From Sinorhizobium fredii USDA 257 (GTDB lineage Bacteria > Pseudomonadota > Alphaproteobacteria > Rhizobiales > Rhizobiaceae), in contig NC_018000.1 in assembly GCF_000265205.3 (NCBI RefSeq), positions 2,728,001 through 2,792,000 on the forward strand: 64,000 nt of DNA, written 5' to 3'. The notes beneath the pieces were generated by a model, which did no database searches, was not told where the DNA came from, and saw nothing but the letters and a program-made list of their open reading frames with translations. The position numbers and the translations under genes were made by a program. Position 1 is the stretch's first letter. Each line of letters opens with the position of its first letter. This document shows, piece after piece, positions 54,022 to 63,914 of the stretch.

Positions 54022-54177
54022 GAGCGCGAGGATACGGCGCTGTCCTAGGGGCTTTGTTTTTCCTCGAAGGCTTCTCTGTCCGGAGACCCTGATCTGCCTC
54101 TACTTGCCGATATTTAGTGACGCCCGTTGGCGCTCGGCGCCCGGCGTCGGCCAATTCATAGCATGTCGCCTTGCTGA

Positions 54178-54252
54178 CTACCCCAACCCAAAGAACGCCA
54201 AGACAGCGAGCACGACCACAACGAGTCCAACCAGGTAAATTATCTGATTCAT
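54178..54252 (-). CDS. Very small membrane protein (24 residues)
   Basis: On the minus strand AAAGGAG is followed by ATG and MNQIIYLVGLVVVVLAVLAF, ending FGLG and TAG. The product is one hydrophobic helix. Similar tiny MNQIIYLVG-type proteins are common in Rhizobiales, from memory of annotated genomes. The strong ribosome site supports translation. Function unknown. It lies in the gap between the second GntR gene and the aconitase gene, on the opposite strand. Confidence 0.7.
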   Translation of the reverse strand: MNQIIYLVGLVVVVLAVLAFFGLG

Positions 54253-54366
54253 TGTTCACTCCTTTCATGGGCAATGAACGGAGTTCTTCGCGGGTATGTT
54301 CCAAACCAACATGTCGGTGTGCCGTGAGAGGAGGGTGTTGCGCAGCTTTCGCCGCACGATCTAGAT

Positions 54367-54390
54367 TGCATTTTATGATTATAATATGTA
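54367..54390. promoter_or_regulatory. AT-rich 24-bp motif upstream of the aconitase gene
   Basis: It begins TGCATTTTATGATTAT and ends ATAATATGTA, agreeing at 19 of 24 positions with the site before tctC. It lies 52 bases before the aconitase ATG. The last ten bases recur exactly at 58148-58157 before the KdgD gene. Shared operator of a GntR regulon is the inference. Confidence 0.65.
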
Positions 54391-54442
54391 ATTTGCCTCC
54401 CGAAGGCTCAGGAAGCCGCTCATTCTCGAGACGGAGGAATCA

Positions 54443-57079
54443 ATGCCCGAGACTAAGCTGGCACATCTCGGCGTCAACGGCGTGGATTATACGATTGTGG
54501 ATCTTCCCGCTGAGGCAGGCGAGGCGTTGACGCGTCTTCCCTATATCCATCGCATCCTGCTGGAGAACGTGCTGCGCACCGCCGGGAACGATGCGGCGAG
54601 GTCGAAGGACGCAATCCTGGCGTGGCTTGGGACCGGAACGAGCGAGCATGAGATCCCGTTTCTGCCCAACCGCGTCCTCATGCACGATACCACCTGCGGT
54701 CCGGCGCTCGTCGATATCGCCGGCATGCGCTCGGCGCTCGCGGAGGCCGGCGGCGATCCCGCCTTGCTCAATCCGGTCGTGCCGGTAGACGTCTCGACGG
54801 ATCATTCGGTGGGCGTCGATTTCTTCGGACAGGCGGGCTCGCTCCAAAAGAACATGGCGCGCGAGTTCGAGCGCAATGCAGAGCGCTATCGCTTCATGAA
54901 ATGGGCCACCAATACGCTGAGTGGTTTCACGGTGCATCCGCCCGGTACCGGGATCATGCATAATCTCGAAAGGCTTGCCACCGTCGCGACAAGCAAGCTC
55001 GTCGATGGCGTGCTCTGGGCGATGCCGGACACGCTGATCGGCACCGACAGCCACACGCCGATGATCAACGGCATCGGCGTGCTTGCCTGGGGCGTCGGCG
55101 GGCTCGAGGCGGAGAGCGTCTTCTTCGGGATGCCGGTGACGCTCCGGGTTCCCGACGTCGTCGGAGTGAAGTTCACCGGAGCCCTGAAAAGCGGCGTGCT
55201 CGCAACCGATCTGGCGCTCACCGTCACCGAACAGCTTCGCAGGATCGATCTGCAGGACCGCTATGTCGAATTCTTCGGCCCCGGCGTTTCGACGCTGACC
55301 GCCGGCGACCGCGCAGTGGTCGCCAACATGACGCCGGAGTTCGGCGGAAACAGCGGCTTTTTTCCGATCGACGAGCAGACAATCAAATATCTCGAGATGA
55401 CGGGGCGCTCGCGCGATCAGGTCACGTTCGTCAAGGCCTATGCCAGGCGCGCCGGCCTATGGTTCGATCCGCACAAGGAGCCGCGCTACACAGCCGTCGT
55501 AGAGGTCGATCTTTCGACCGTGGAAGTCAGTCTTGCCGGACCGACGCGCCCGCAGGACCGGATCTCGGCCGGGGCTACCCTCCAATCGATCCGACCCATG
55601 CTCCCGGAGCGCGGCGAAGACGAGCAGCCGGGCCGCCCGGAGGACGGCGCGGTCGCGATTGCCGCGATCACCAGCTGTACCAACACGTCCGATCCGCGGC
55701 TCGTGGTCGCGGCGGGGCTCCTGGCGCGCAAGGCACGGGCCCTCGGACTGAAGCCACCCGATTGGGTGAAGACGTCGCTCGCACCCGGCTCGCCCACGGC
55801 GGAGCGATACCTCAGGCGCGCCGGGCTCCTCGAAGACCTCGAAGCGGTCGGCTTCGGCATCGTCGGCTATGGCTGCACCACCTGCATCCGAAATTCCGGG
55901 CCGCTGACGGCGCCGATTGCCGCCGCCATGGAAGAGCGCGGCATCGTACCGGTTGCGGTGCTATCTGGTAACCGGAATTTTCCGGGCCGTGTCCACCCGC
56001 AGCTCGAAGCCGGCTTTCTCGCCTCGCCGCCGCTGGTCGTCGCCTTTGCGCTGGCCGGGACCGTCAAGCTCGATATTCTGACCGATCCGATCGGAACAGC
56101 CGCCGACGGCAGCAACATCACCCTTTCGATGCTGTGGCCGACGAGCGCCGAGATCGACGAGGCGCTCGCGCTGGCATTGAGCGCGCGCGATTTCAAGCCG
56201 GCCTATGATGCGGCGGAAGCCAGTCGCGTCTGGGGCGAACTCGACGCGCCGACCACGACGCTCTTTCCATGGGACGAGCGTTCCACCTATATCCGTAGGG
56301 CCCCCTTTGCCGCCTTTGGCAACGGTACCCTGCTCGGCAGCTACGAGGCGCATCCGCTTCTTGTTGTTGGGGACGACATCACCACCGACCACATCTCTCC
56401 GGCCGGCGCCATTCCGGCGAGCGGCACGGCCGGCAGATACCTTATAGAACGCGGCGACAGCCCGGTGGACCTCAACGTCTTCGCGTCCCGGCGCGGCAAT
56501 TGGGAAGTGATGGTGCGCGGGCTGTTCACCAACAAGACGGTGCGCAACAAGCTCGGCGACGTTCCGGCGGGCTCCACCATTCACGCGCCCTCCGGCGAGG
56601 TCCTGCCGCTCTGGGACGCAGCTCGTCGTTATCGCGCAAACGGCCAGTCCGTCGTCGTATTCGCCGGTGAGCGCTACGGCATGGGCTCGTCGCGCGACTG
56701 GGCGGCGAAAGGGGTGTCGCTGCTTGGCGCCCGCGCCGTGCTGGCCTTGAGCTTCGAGCGCATTCACCGCTCCAACCTGATCGGCATGGGGATCTTGCCG
56801 TTGCGGCTGCCGGCCGAGTTCGGTCCCGACCGGTTGAACCTGGAACCGGGAGATGTCGTCGTTATCTCGGCCGATCCGAAAACGATTGCCCCTCGATGCG
56901 CAATTCCGGTGACGATCCGCAGGAAGGACGGCAGCAGCGTTTCCTTCGAGGCAAGCGCGGCCATGGAAACCAATGTCGAAATCCGCACCCTGAAGGCCGG
57001 CGGCATTCTGCCCTTCATCCTCGATAAGGTGCTGAATTCATCCCGCAAGGCAGAACCGGGGGGCGCCGGTTGCGCGTAA
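54443..57079 (+). CDS. Aconitase (AcnA-type aconitate hydratase) paralog
   Basis: A protein of 878 residues, full length for AcnA/IRP-type aconitases. The three cluster Cys are in SCTNTSDP and GYGCTTCIRNSG. The substrate loops include HPPGTGIMHN, GTDSHTPMINGIGVL and the swivel GERYGMGSSRDWAAKG. It interconverts citrate and isocitrate, or a related hydroxy-tricarboxylate. Placed between a tripartite carboxylate transporter with its regulator and a KdgD-type gene, and carrying the shared AT-rich operator, it is likely an inducible catabolic copy rather than the housekeeping enzyme. Confidence 0.93.
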   Translation: MPETKLAHLGVNGVDYTIVDLPAEAGEALTRLPYIHRILLENVLRTAGNDAARSKDAILAWLGTGTSEHEIPFLPNRVLMHDTTCGPALVDIAGMRSALAEAGGDPALLNPVVPVDVSTDHSVGVDFFGQAGSLQKNMAREFERNAERYRFMKWATNTLSGFTVHPPGTGIMHNLERLATVATSKLVDGVLWAMPDTLIGTDSHTPMINGIGVLAWGVGGLEAESVFFGMPVTLRVPDVVGVKFTGALKSGVLATDLALTVTEQLRRIDLQDRYVEFFGPGVSTLTAGDRAVVANMTPEFGGNSGFFPIDEQTIKYLEMTGRSRDQVTFVKAYARRAGLWFDPHKEPRYTAVVEVDLSTVEVSLAGPTRPQDRISAGATLQSIRPMLPERGEDEQPGRPEDGAVAIAAITSCTNTSDPRLVVAAGLLARKARALGLKPPDWVKTSLAPGSPTAERYLRRAGLLEDLEAVGFGIVGYGCTTCIRNSGPLTAPIAAAMEERGIVPVAVLSGNRNFPGRVHPQLEAGFLASPPLVVAFALAGTVKLDILTDPIGTAADGSNITLSMLWPTSAEIDEALALALSARDFKPAYDAAEASRVWGELDAPTTTLFPWDERSTYIRRAPFAAFGNGTLLGSYEAHPLLVVGDDITTDHISPAGAIPASGTAGRYLIERGDSPVDLNVFASRRGNWEVMVRGLFTNKTVRNKLGDVPAGSTIHAPSGEVLPLWDAARRYRANGQSVVVFAGERYGMGSSRDWAAKGVSLLGARAVLALSFERIHRSNLIGMGILPLRLPAEFGPDRLNLEPGDVVVISADPKTIAPRCAIPVTIRRKDGSSVSFEASAAMETNVEIRTLKAGGILPFILDKVLNSSRKAEPGGAGCA

Positions 57080-57124
57080 AAAGAGGGGATTGGGAACACC
57101 GGGGATACGGGCGCTCTCGCGGCC

Positions 57125-58213
<1,089 letters not shown>

Positions 58214-58299
58214 CTACCGCCAAACTTGCGAAGAAACCTCCGCATGTCTAGTCAACGCGCAGCAGTCTCAATCATTCGCGTCGTGAAAGGACGAACATC

Positions 58300-60453
58300 G
58301 TGGAGCTAGCAGGGAAGGAAACCGGCAAGGGCCGGCGCAGGGCGCTTTGGGCGGCGGTCGCGGTGATTGCGATCGCTGCCGCGGGCGTCACCGGCGGCAA
58401 GATCGTCCTCGAAAGGAAAGCCACCGATTTGCTCGCAGAGCGCGGCGGCAAGGCGGGCTCCGTCGAGGTGGATTTTCTCGGACGCGTTCATCTGCGCGAC
58501 GTGGCGCTGCCGCTCGCCGATGGCTCCAATGTTCATATCGCGGCGGTCGACGGACGACCCAAGATCCTCTTCCTGAACGGGGTGCTCGAGGTGAACGGCC
58601 TCGACATCGAAATGGCGATCGGCAAGATCTCCATACCGCATGCGAGCGTCGAAGGCGCCAATCTCGATCCTGGTAGGCTCACCGAAATACTCAGCAACAA
58701 AAGCGCTGCCTCGCTGTCGCAACGCATCGAACGCTTTGCGGCAAGGAAGATATCCGCGCCCGAGATTGCCCTGACCCAGGCGATTGCCGGCAGCGAGCAG
58801 AAGACGATCTACAAGAACGTGGCCCTGGAGGATATCGCCAATGGCCGTGTCGCGCGCTATTCCGCCGACGGCGCCAGTTTCGAATTCGCCATGAATATCC
58901 CTGATGGAGACGGTGCAACGAAGAAAGAACGCCTGACCGGTTCGATCGGCGCAGTAACGGGTCGGGACTTCGACGCGGCCTCTATGGCCCGACTTTACAC
59001 GGAAAAGTCGGGTCCGGAAGACATGGAGGCAAAGCCGCTCTACGGTCCTCTTTCGGTCAAGGCAATCACCTTCTCGGACGGCCAGGCGCATTTCGCCTAT
59101 GACGAAATGCGCAGCAACGGGTTCAGCATGCGCATGCCGACCGAGCCGCTTCTCGAAACGCTGGAGAAGTTGACGTCCGTCACAAATCCCGAAGAGCTCG
59201 CTCCGGAGGAACGCCGGGCGTTTTTTGCCCGAATCCTGTCGGTTGCCGACATGATCGGCAAGGGCGATATGGAGATGCTTGGCCTCAGGATCGAGGCGCC
59301 AGCAAAGGACGGCGAAGACGAGAGCAAGAAGGTCGGCCTCACCGTCGATCGTTTGGCGCTTCAACTGGACGGTCGGAAGCTCGACGCGGCCTTGCACGGC
59401 CTGTCGATGGGCGAGGGCGGCGACTACGTCAAGCTCTCCGAAGCGAGCATGACCGGCTTTTCGTGGGATAGCACCCTGGAAGCGCTGAAGAAGATGGCCG
59501 GGCTCGACGAGCAACAGCTTGGAGCGTTCCCGTTCACCACGCTGTTGCCTGAGTTCGGCACGTTCCGGGTTGCGGGAATCGATGTCGATATGCCTAATCC
59601 CGAGACAGGCGCAGGCAACGCCAATGCAGAAGACTACGCCGACGAAACCGACGAGGCGGATGCGCTGGCCGGCGAGGGGCCTATGCCCGATGCCGAGCGG
59701 GCGGATGAGGCGGATCAGCAGACGAGCCAGGCTGCCAATCCCGCGCAGCAGCCTGCTACCACAGCCGTTCCTGACCGCATCCGCTTCACGCTCAAAAACT
59801 ATGAGCTGGCGCTCACCAGTCCTTATAACGGTATCCCGACGGATATCCGCGTCCGCTATGAGGATCTGAGCGTGCCGGTGCCGGCGGACGCGCAGGATGA
59901 GACCTTCGCAGAGCTCCGCAAACTGGGCTTCGAAGAGCTGGTCCTCTCCTCGAACATTCAAGCGGCCTGGGATGAGCCCAAGCAGGCCCTGGTGATCAAG
60001 GACATTTCGCTCAGCGGCAAGGACGTGGGCAGCCTCTCCCTCTCCGGCCTGATGGGTGGGGTAACCAAGGACTTTTTCTCCGGCGACGCGGCCTTGACCC
60101 AGGTGGCGCTTTTCGGCCTCACCGCGCGGGAAGTGAAGCTCAAGATCGAGGACACAGGCGGCATGGCCAAGGGGATCAAGCTCTATGCCGGGCAAAACGG
60201 CGTGACCGAGGACCAGGCGCGCGGCATGTTTACGATGATGGCCGCGGCGGTGTTGCAGCAGTTTGCGGCCGACCAGCCGAAACTGCGGGGCGCGGTCGAC
60301 GCGCTTTCGCGCTTCATTGCCAAGCCTGGGACTTTCAACCTGACGATCAGATCCAAGGCCGAAAACGGCATCGGCGCCTTTGATTTTGTTGCGGCTTCTG
60401 AGAACCCCATCCTCCTTCTCGACAAGGTCGACCTCGAGGCAACCGCGCAATAA
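58300..60453 (+). CDS. Large inner-membrane-anchored periplasmic protein, AsmA-like in style, unknown
   Basis: A protein of 717 residues from a GTG start with AAGGA upstream. One N-terminal helix (LWAAVAVIAIAAAGVTGG, about 15-33) anchors a long exported part rich in beta-type repeats such as GSVEVDFLGRVHLRDVALPL and ALVIKDISLSGKDVGSLSLS. An acidic low-complexity stretch at about 440-490 (DETDEADALAGEG, DEADQQTSQ) divides it in two. The pattern recalls AsmA/YdgA-type envelope proteins, but no family was securely recognised. Neighbours give no operon context. Confidence 0.7.
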   Translation: MELAGKETGKGRRRALWAAVAVIAIAAAGVTGGKIVLERKATDLLAERGGKAGSVEVDFLGRVHLRDVALPLADGSNVHIAAVDGRPKILFLNGVLEVNGLDIEMAIGKISIPHASVEGANLDPGRLTEILSNKSAASLSQRIERFAARKISAPEIALTQAIAGSEQKTIYKNVALEDIANGRVARYSADGASFEFAMNIPDGDGATKKERLTGSIGAVTGRDFDAASMARLYTEKSGPEDMEAKPLYGPLSVKAITFSDGQAHFAYDEMRSNGFSMRMPTEPLLETLEKLTSVTNPEELAPEERRAFFARILSVADMIGKGDMEMLGLRIEAPAKDGEDESKKVGLTVDRLALQLDGRKLDAALHGLSMGEGGDYVKLSEASMTGFSWDSTLEALKKMAGLDEQQLGAFPFTTLLPEFGTFRVAGIDVDMPNPETGAGNANAEDYADETDEADALAGEGPMPDAERADEADQQTSQAANPAQQPATTAVPDRIRFTLKNYELALTSPYNGIPTDIRVRYEDLSVPVPADAQDETFAELRKLGFEELVLSSNIQAAWDEPKQALVIKDISLSGKDVGSLSLSGLMGGVTKDFFSGDAALTQVALFGLTAREVKLKIEDTGGMAKGIKLYAGQNGVTEDQARGMFTMMAAAVLQQFAADQPKLRGAVDALSRFIAKPGTFNLTIRSKAENGIGAFDFVAASENPILLLDKVDLEATAQ

Positions 60454-60502
60454 GCCGCACTGTTCCGGGGGCTGGGCCCTACAGGGCCCGGAAGCGACGG
60501 CG

Positions 60503-61525
60503 TCAACCGGCAACTGGTATGGCGATCTCAAACCGGGCGCCTCGATCGCGAGCGTCCATGAGCCTTATCGTGCCGCCATGAGAGGCGAGCATCGCCTGGG
60601 CGATCGCCAGACCCATGCCGGTACCGCCGCTTTCGCGGCGGGTCGAGAAGAACGGCTGAAATATGAGAGCGCGTTTACCGACCGGGATCCCCGAACCATT
60701 GTCCGAGACGACGACGATTAGCGTGCGCTCCCTGGTAGAAGCATCGAGCTCTAGCCGCGACGCCCCATGCTGGAGAGCATTTTCGGCGATGTTCCCGATT
60801 GCAATCGCCAAGGCTTCGCGCGTCAGAGCAATGCCGGTCTCGGTGTCGCCGGAACTCGAAATTTCGAGCGCCGGGAATCGCCGGACCAATGCGGCAGCGA
60901 CCTCTGCGAGCGTCGTCCTTCCCTTCGTCACCGGCAGTTCAGCGTGCGCAAGCTCTCTCAGCCGCACGAGCAACCGGTCGAGTCTCTCAGCATCGGCGAG
61001 GATATTCTCAAGGAAACGTCGCCTGTCCGCTTCAGGCATGGGCGCCTCTGCGTCGTCCTCCAGCAGAAGCTCGGCAGCACCCCTGATCGCGGTCAGCGGT
61101 GACTTCAGTTCATGGCAAACATGGGCAGCAAAGGAACGCACATAGTCCGTGCGCTCGACCAACTCACCGGCAAGATCGAGAAAACTTTGTGACAGCGTCG
61201 CGATTTCACGCGTGCCGTAACGCTCCAGCGGTTTTAGGGCTGCTTTTCCGCCCTGTGCAATTTCCTGCGTTCGGCCGATCAGCGCTTCGATCGGTCCGGT
61301 AATGCTGCGCGTCAATACGTAGCCAACACCCAGAGTGAAGGCGAGCGCGATGACCAGCGCGCCGATCTCCGCGGCTGTGAGGGAGCCGGTTCCTTGTTCA
61401 ATGGTACGAAGCCAGATGAGAATGCTGATCGGCAGGGCGAGCACTGCGAGCAGGACCGCGTAGACGATCAGTGCCAATGTCGGCCGCCATTTCCGCCTGA
61501 CCCTCGGTGCCTGCGTCATGCTCAT
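60503..61525 (-). CDS. Sensor histidine kinase (HAMP, HisKA)
   Basis: A protein of 340 residues with two membrane helices and almost no periplasmic loop (about 13-80), a HAMP-like linker, HisKA box VCHELKSPLTAIRGAAELL and HATPase with NIAENALQHGA, VVSDNGSGIPVG and GGTGMGLAIAQAM. The short loop suggests sensing inside the membrane or through a partner. Its start overlaps the stop of the response regulator by 4 bases, so both are made from one message. Confidence 0.94.
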   Translation of the reverse strand: MSMTQAPRVRRKWRPTLALIVYAVLLAVLALPISILIWLRTIEQGTGSLTAAEIGALVIALAFTLGVGYVLTRSITGPIEALIGRTQEIAQGGKAALKPLERYGTREIATLSQSFLDLAGELVERTDYVRSFAAHVCHELKSPLTAIRGAAELLLEDDAEAPMPEADRRRFLENILADAERLDRLLVRLRELAHAELPVTKGRTTLAEVAAALVRRFPALEISSSGDTETGIALTREALAIAIGNIAENALQHGASRLELDASTRERTLIVVVSDNGSGIPVGKRALIFQPFFSTRRESGGTGMGLAIAQAMLASHGGTIRLMDARDRGARFEIAIPVAG

Positions 61526-62211
61526 GTTCCAAGCGCCGGGGCAAGCTTGAAGCCCACGCCATGCACCGTCGCAATGACGCTGGTGCATCCGGCATCTGCG
61601 AATTTGGCCCGGATATTGCGGACATGGCTGTCAATGGTCCGATCGGCCACGTGGATGCCGGCGCCATAGGCGGCTCCCATCAGCTGTTCCCTGGTGAACA
61701 CTGTATTCGGACGAGCGAGGATGGTTGCGAGGATGGCGAACTCGACTGCAGTCAGACCAACTTCCATGCCGTCGCTGGTCACCGAACGGCTATCTCGATC
61801 GAGCCGGATTGGCCCTTGCGTTAGACACGGTTGCTGCCCAATCGCGATGCCGCTCGCTCTCTTCAGGATGGCTTTGACGCGGGCCACCAGCTCGCGCGGA
61901 CTGAAGGGCTTGGTAACGTAGTCGTCGCCGCCGATCTCGAATCCAACGACCCTGTCGATCTCGTCGTCGCGGGCGGAGAGAAACAGGATAGGCAGTGCCG
62001 ATTCCGCGCGGATGCGGCGGCAGACTTCTAGGCCGTCTATTTCCGGCATTCCGATGTCGAGTATGGCAAGATCTATGTTGCCGCGCCGGAATGCCATCAT
62101 TGCTTCCGCCCCGTTTCTTGCGACCACCGTGGTCATGCCGGCTCGTTCGATGGCGAAGCAAATCACATCGCGAATGTGCGGTTCGTCGTCGACGACCAGG
62201 ATGCGTGACAC
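61522..62211 (-). CDS. OmpR/PhoB-family response regulator
   Basis: A protein of 229 residues starting at GTG (62211) as VSRILVVDDEPHIRDVI, with CAGGA upstream. Phospho-Asp in LAILDIGMPEIDGLE, Lys in DYVTKPFSPREL, and a C-terminal winged helix (LTAVEFAILATILARPNTVF, TIDSHVRNIRAKF, VHGVGFKL). It acts with the kinase encoded downstream. The DUF4173 membrane protein gene ends 13 bases before it and may belong to the same transcript. Confidence 0.94.
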   Translation of the reverse strand: MSRILVVDDEPHIRDVICFAIERAGMTTVVARNGAEAMMAFRRGNIDLAILDIGMPEIDGLEVCRRIRAESALPILFLSARDDEIDRVVGFEIGGDDYVTKPFSPRELVARVKAILKRASGIAIGQQPCLTQGPIRLDRDSRSVTSDGMEVGLTAVEFAILATILARPNTVFTREQLMGAAYGAGIHVADRTIDSHVRNIRAKFADAGCTSVIATVHGVGFKLAPALGT

Positions 62212-62224
62212 CGTGTATGTCCTG

Positions 62225-63751
62225 TCAGAACTGTTCCCGATAGTTCTTATCGGCCTCCCCAGGCGTTGCAACGTTTATGTGCCCGGTGAGGTAGTCGTGA
62301 AGGCGTTGGGTGCGATAATTCCAGCCCCGCCAACCCGAAGCAGATTCAAGAAAGTCGGCGGCGAGGCCTGCCCGGGTGTAACGTGCGCGATAGTCGCTTT
62401 TGGCGGCGCCTGAGGGCAGCGCAGCAATAAAAGTGTCCAGGGCCGGAATGGCGGATGGCCCAAGGGTTAACAAGTAGTCGATGTCGAGCGGTATGCCGGT
62501 CCCGGTGAGTTCGCGGCTGTGGACCACGTTGAATCGCGCCACCAACGCCGGAATGTCGACCAAGGCGCAAACATAGAGCGTTGCCGCCAATGCCGTCAGA
62601 TTCGTCGCGATCAGCCACTCGTTGGTCCGGCGCAACAAGATGCGCAAGAGGATCAGGGCTAGGCCGACGGCGACGAGAGCCATCCAGATGCCAGCGGCGA
62701 CGCGCAATTCGGTCAGCGAATAGACTTCGACATAAAGGTCGAGTCGAAGGATGGAAGAAATGCAAAGCAGGATATTCTGGGAAATCCATGCGTGAACGAG
62801 ACCACGGAGGGCGGCGTTGCTTTCTCCCGGGCCACCGCTGCGCATGACCACGAGGACGAAGCCGGCGGCCAGGAGAGCGGTGATGATCAGCGGGTAAGCG
62901 CCGCGATGGGCGTATTGCGCATGGGTCATGCCGGCCGGCAGCTCCGCTCCGCCCCAAAGATAGAGGAGGTCAAGCAATGTCTGGACGGCGAACAGGGCGT
63001 TGAAGACAAGCAGGGATCGAAGAACGGTGGCTTCGCCGAGGAGCATGCCCTCGATAGCCTTGCCGGCCGCCTCTGCACGGGGGGACGGTTTGCTGCGCCG
63101 CTTGAGCCGGGGCCGCAGCAGCGGCCAGACTGCCGCTACCGCCAGAAGCCAGAAGGCAATGCGCCATGGGTTGCAGAAGCGAAGAACTGCAGCGAGATCG
63201 ATCGCCGAGAGCGCCCGCTCGATAACGGGATTGGCAAGCGCAAAGAGGGCCACGAAAATCAGGGCGAAGAGCCCCGGAACGAGCCAGATGACCAGGCCGG
63301 GAATGATCTTGGCAGTCGTGTGCCGGGATGCACCCTTGGCGAAGTGCCTATGGCAGTCGCGGACGAGCCGCATCGGAGCTGCAAGCGCAAAGCGGTACAG
63401 GACAGGGGGCAATCCAGCGAGCCGCTGCGGGACAAGCTTCGATCGGGCCAAAGCCACTAGCGCGAGGCCGCACGCCGAACTCAAGCACCCCAGGAAGGAT
63501 GGCGCCTCCAGCAACGGCGCGGATGCGATGAGCGACACCGCGCAAAGGACAAGAATTTTTGCCGTCGCCGGCCTTGGAACGGAAAACAGGGTGCCGGCGG
63601 TGACAGCCATCGCATAGATGAATGCGTTCACGCCGAGCGGCTGTTGGTAGAAAAGCGCATCGGCCAGCGCCACGAGGGCAAGTCCGACGGCTGCGCTGGC
63701 GCTCCTGCGGTCGATCCGATTCGGAACGACTGCGTTATCGGAAAATGTCAT
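62225..63751 (-). CDS. DUF4173/DUF4153 integral membrane protein
   Basis: A protein of 508 residues with about 12 hydrophobic segments and an extra-membrane C-terminal tail of about 90 residues (SAIPALDTF, SGWRGWNYRTQRLHDYL). The pattern fits DUF4173, a family of unknown function often near two-component systems in Rhizobiales. AAGGAG precedes the ATG at 63751. The gene overlaps the end of the 59-codon gene upstream by 17 bases and precedes the response regulator gene by 13 bases, so the four genes may form one operon. Confidence 0.85.
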   Translation of the reverse strand: MTFSDNAVVPNRIDRRSASAAVGLALVALADALFYQQPLGVNAFIYAMAVTAGTLFSVPRPATAKILVLCAVSLIASAPLLEAPSFLGCLSSACGLALVALARSKLVPQRLAGLPPVLYRFALAAPMRLVRDCHRHFAKGASRHTTAKIIPGLVIWLVPGLFALIFVALFALANPVIERALSAIDLAAVLRFCNPWRIAFWLLAVAAVWPLLRPRLKRRSKPSPRAEAAGKAIEGMLLGEATVLRSLLVFNALFAVQTLLDLLYLWGGAELPAGMTHAQYAHRGAYPLIITALLAAGFVLVVMRSGGPGESNAALRGLVHAWISQNILLCISSILRLDLYVEVYSLTELRVAAGIWMALVAVGLALILLRILLRRTNEWLIATNLTALAATLYVCALVDIPALVARFNVVHSRELTGTGIPLDIDYLLTLGPSAIPALDTFIAALPSGAAKSDYRARYTRAGLAADFLESASGWRGWNYRTQRLHDYLTGHINVATPGEADKNYREQF

Positions 63752-63914
63752 CAGCTATTTTCTCCTTGGGGCCGCCGCCGGCCCTGACAAGCATTTGCGC
63801 GCCGTCGCGGCCGGATAGGGCGCGCTGGCAGACGCCTTCGGAACTCAACCACCAGCCGTCGACGCGGAGGTGATCTGGAATGGGGAGGGAGGAAGGAATT
63901 TCGGTGCGGGTCAT
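63735..63914 (-). CDS. Small protein (59 residues), unknown, overlapping the DUF4173 gene
   Basis: On the minus strand the frame runs MTRTEIPSSLPIPDHLRVDG to GGGPKEKIADDIFR and stops at 63735. The DUF4173 ATG and its ribosome site lie inside its 3' end, with a 17-base overlap in another frame, a typical translational coupling layout. No membrane segment or known domain is seen. The ribosome site for this gene is weak. It is probably the first gene of the operon that continues with DUF4173, regulator and kinase. Confidence 0.6.
   Translation of the reverse strand: MTRTEIPSSLPIPDHLRVDGWWLSSEGVCQRALSGRDGAQMLVRAGGGPKEKIADDIFR

Noticed and set aside
60472..60487. GGGCCC-TACA-GGGCCC palindrome between convergent genes
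   Set aside because: A 6-bp stem without a T-run is too short in a GC-rich genome to call a terminator.
58306..60531. Open frame of 741 codons on the minus strand over the envelope protein gene
   Set aside because: Composition is that of antisense to a GC-rich gene; no domain is seen, and the plus frame has a ribosome site, a membrane anchor and plausible protein composition.
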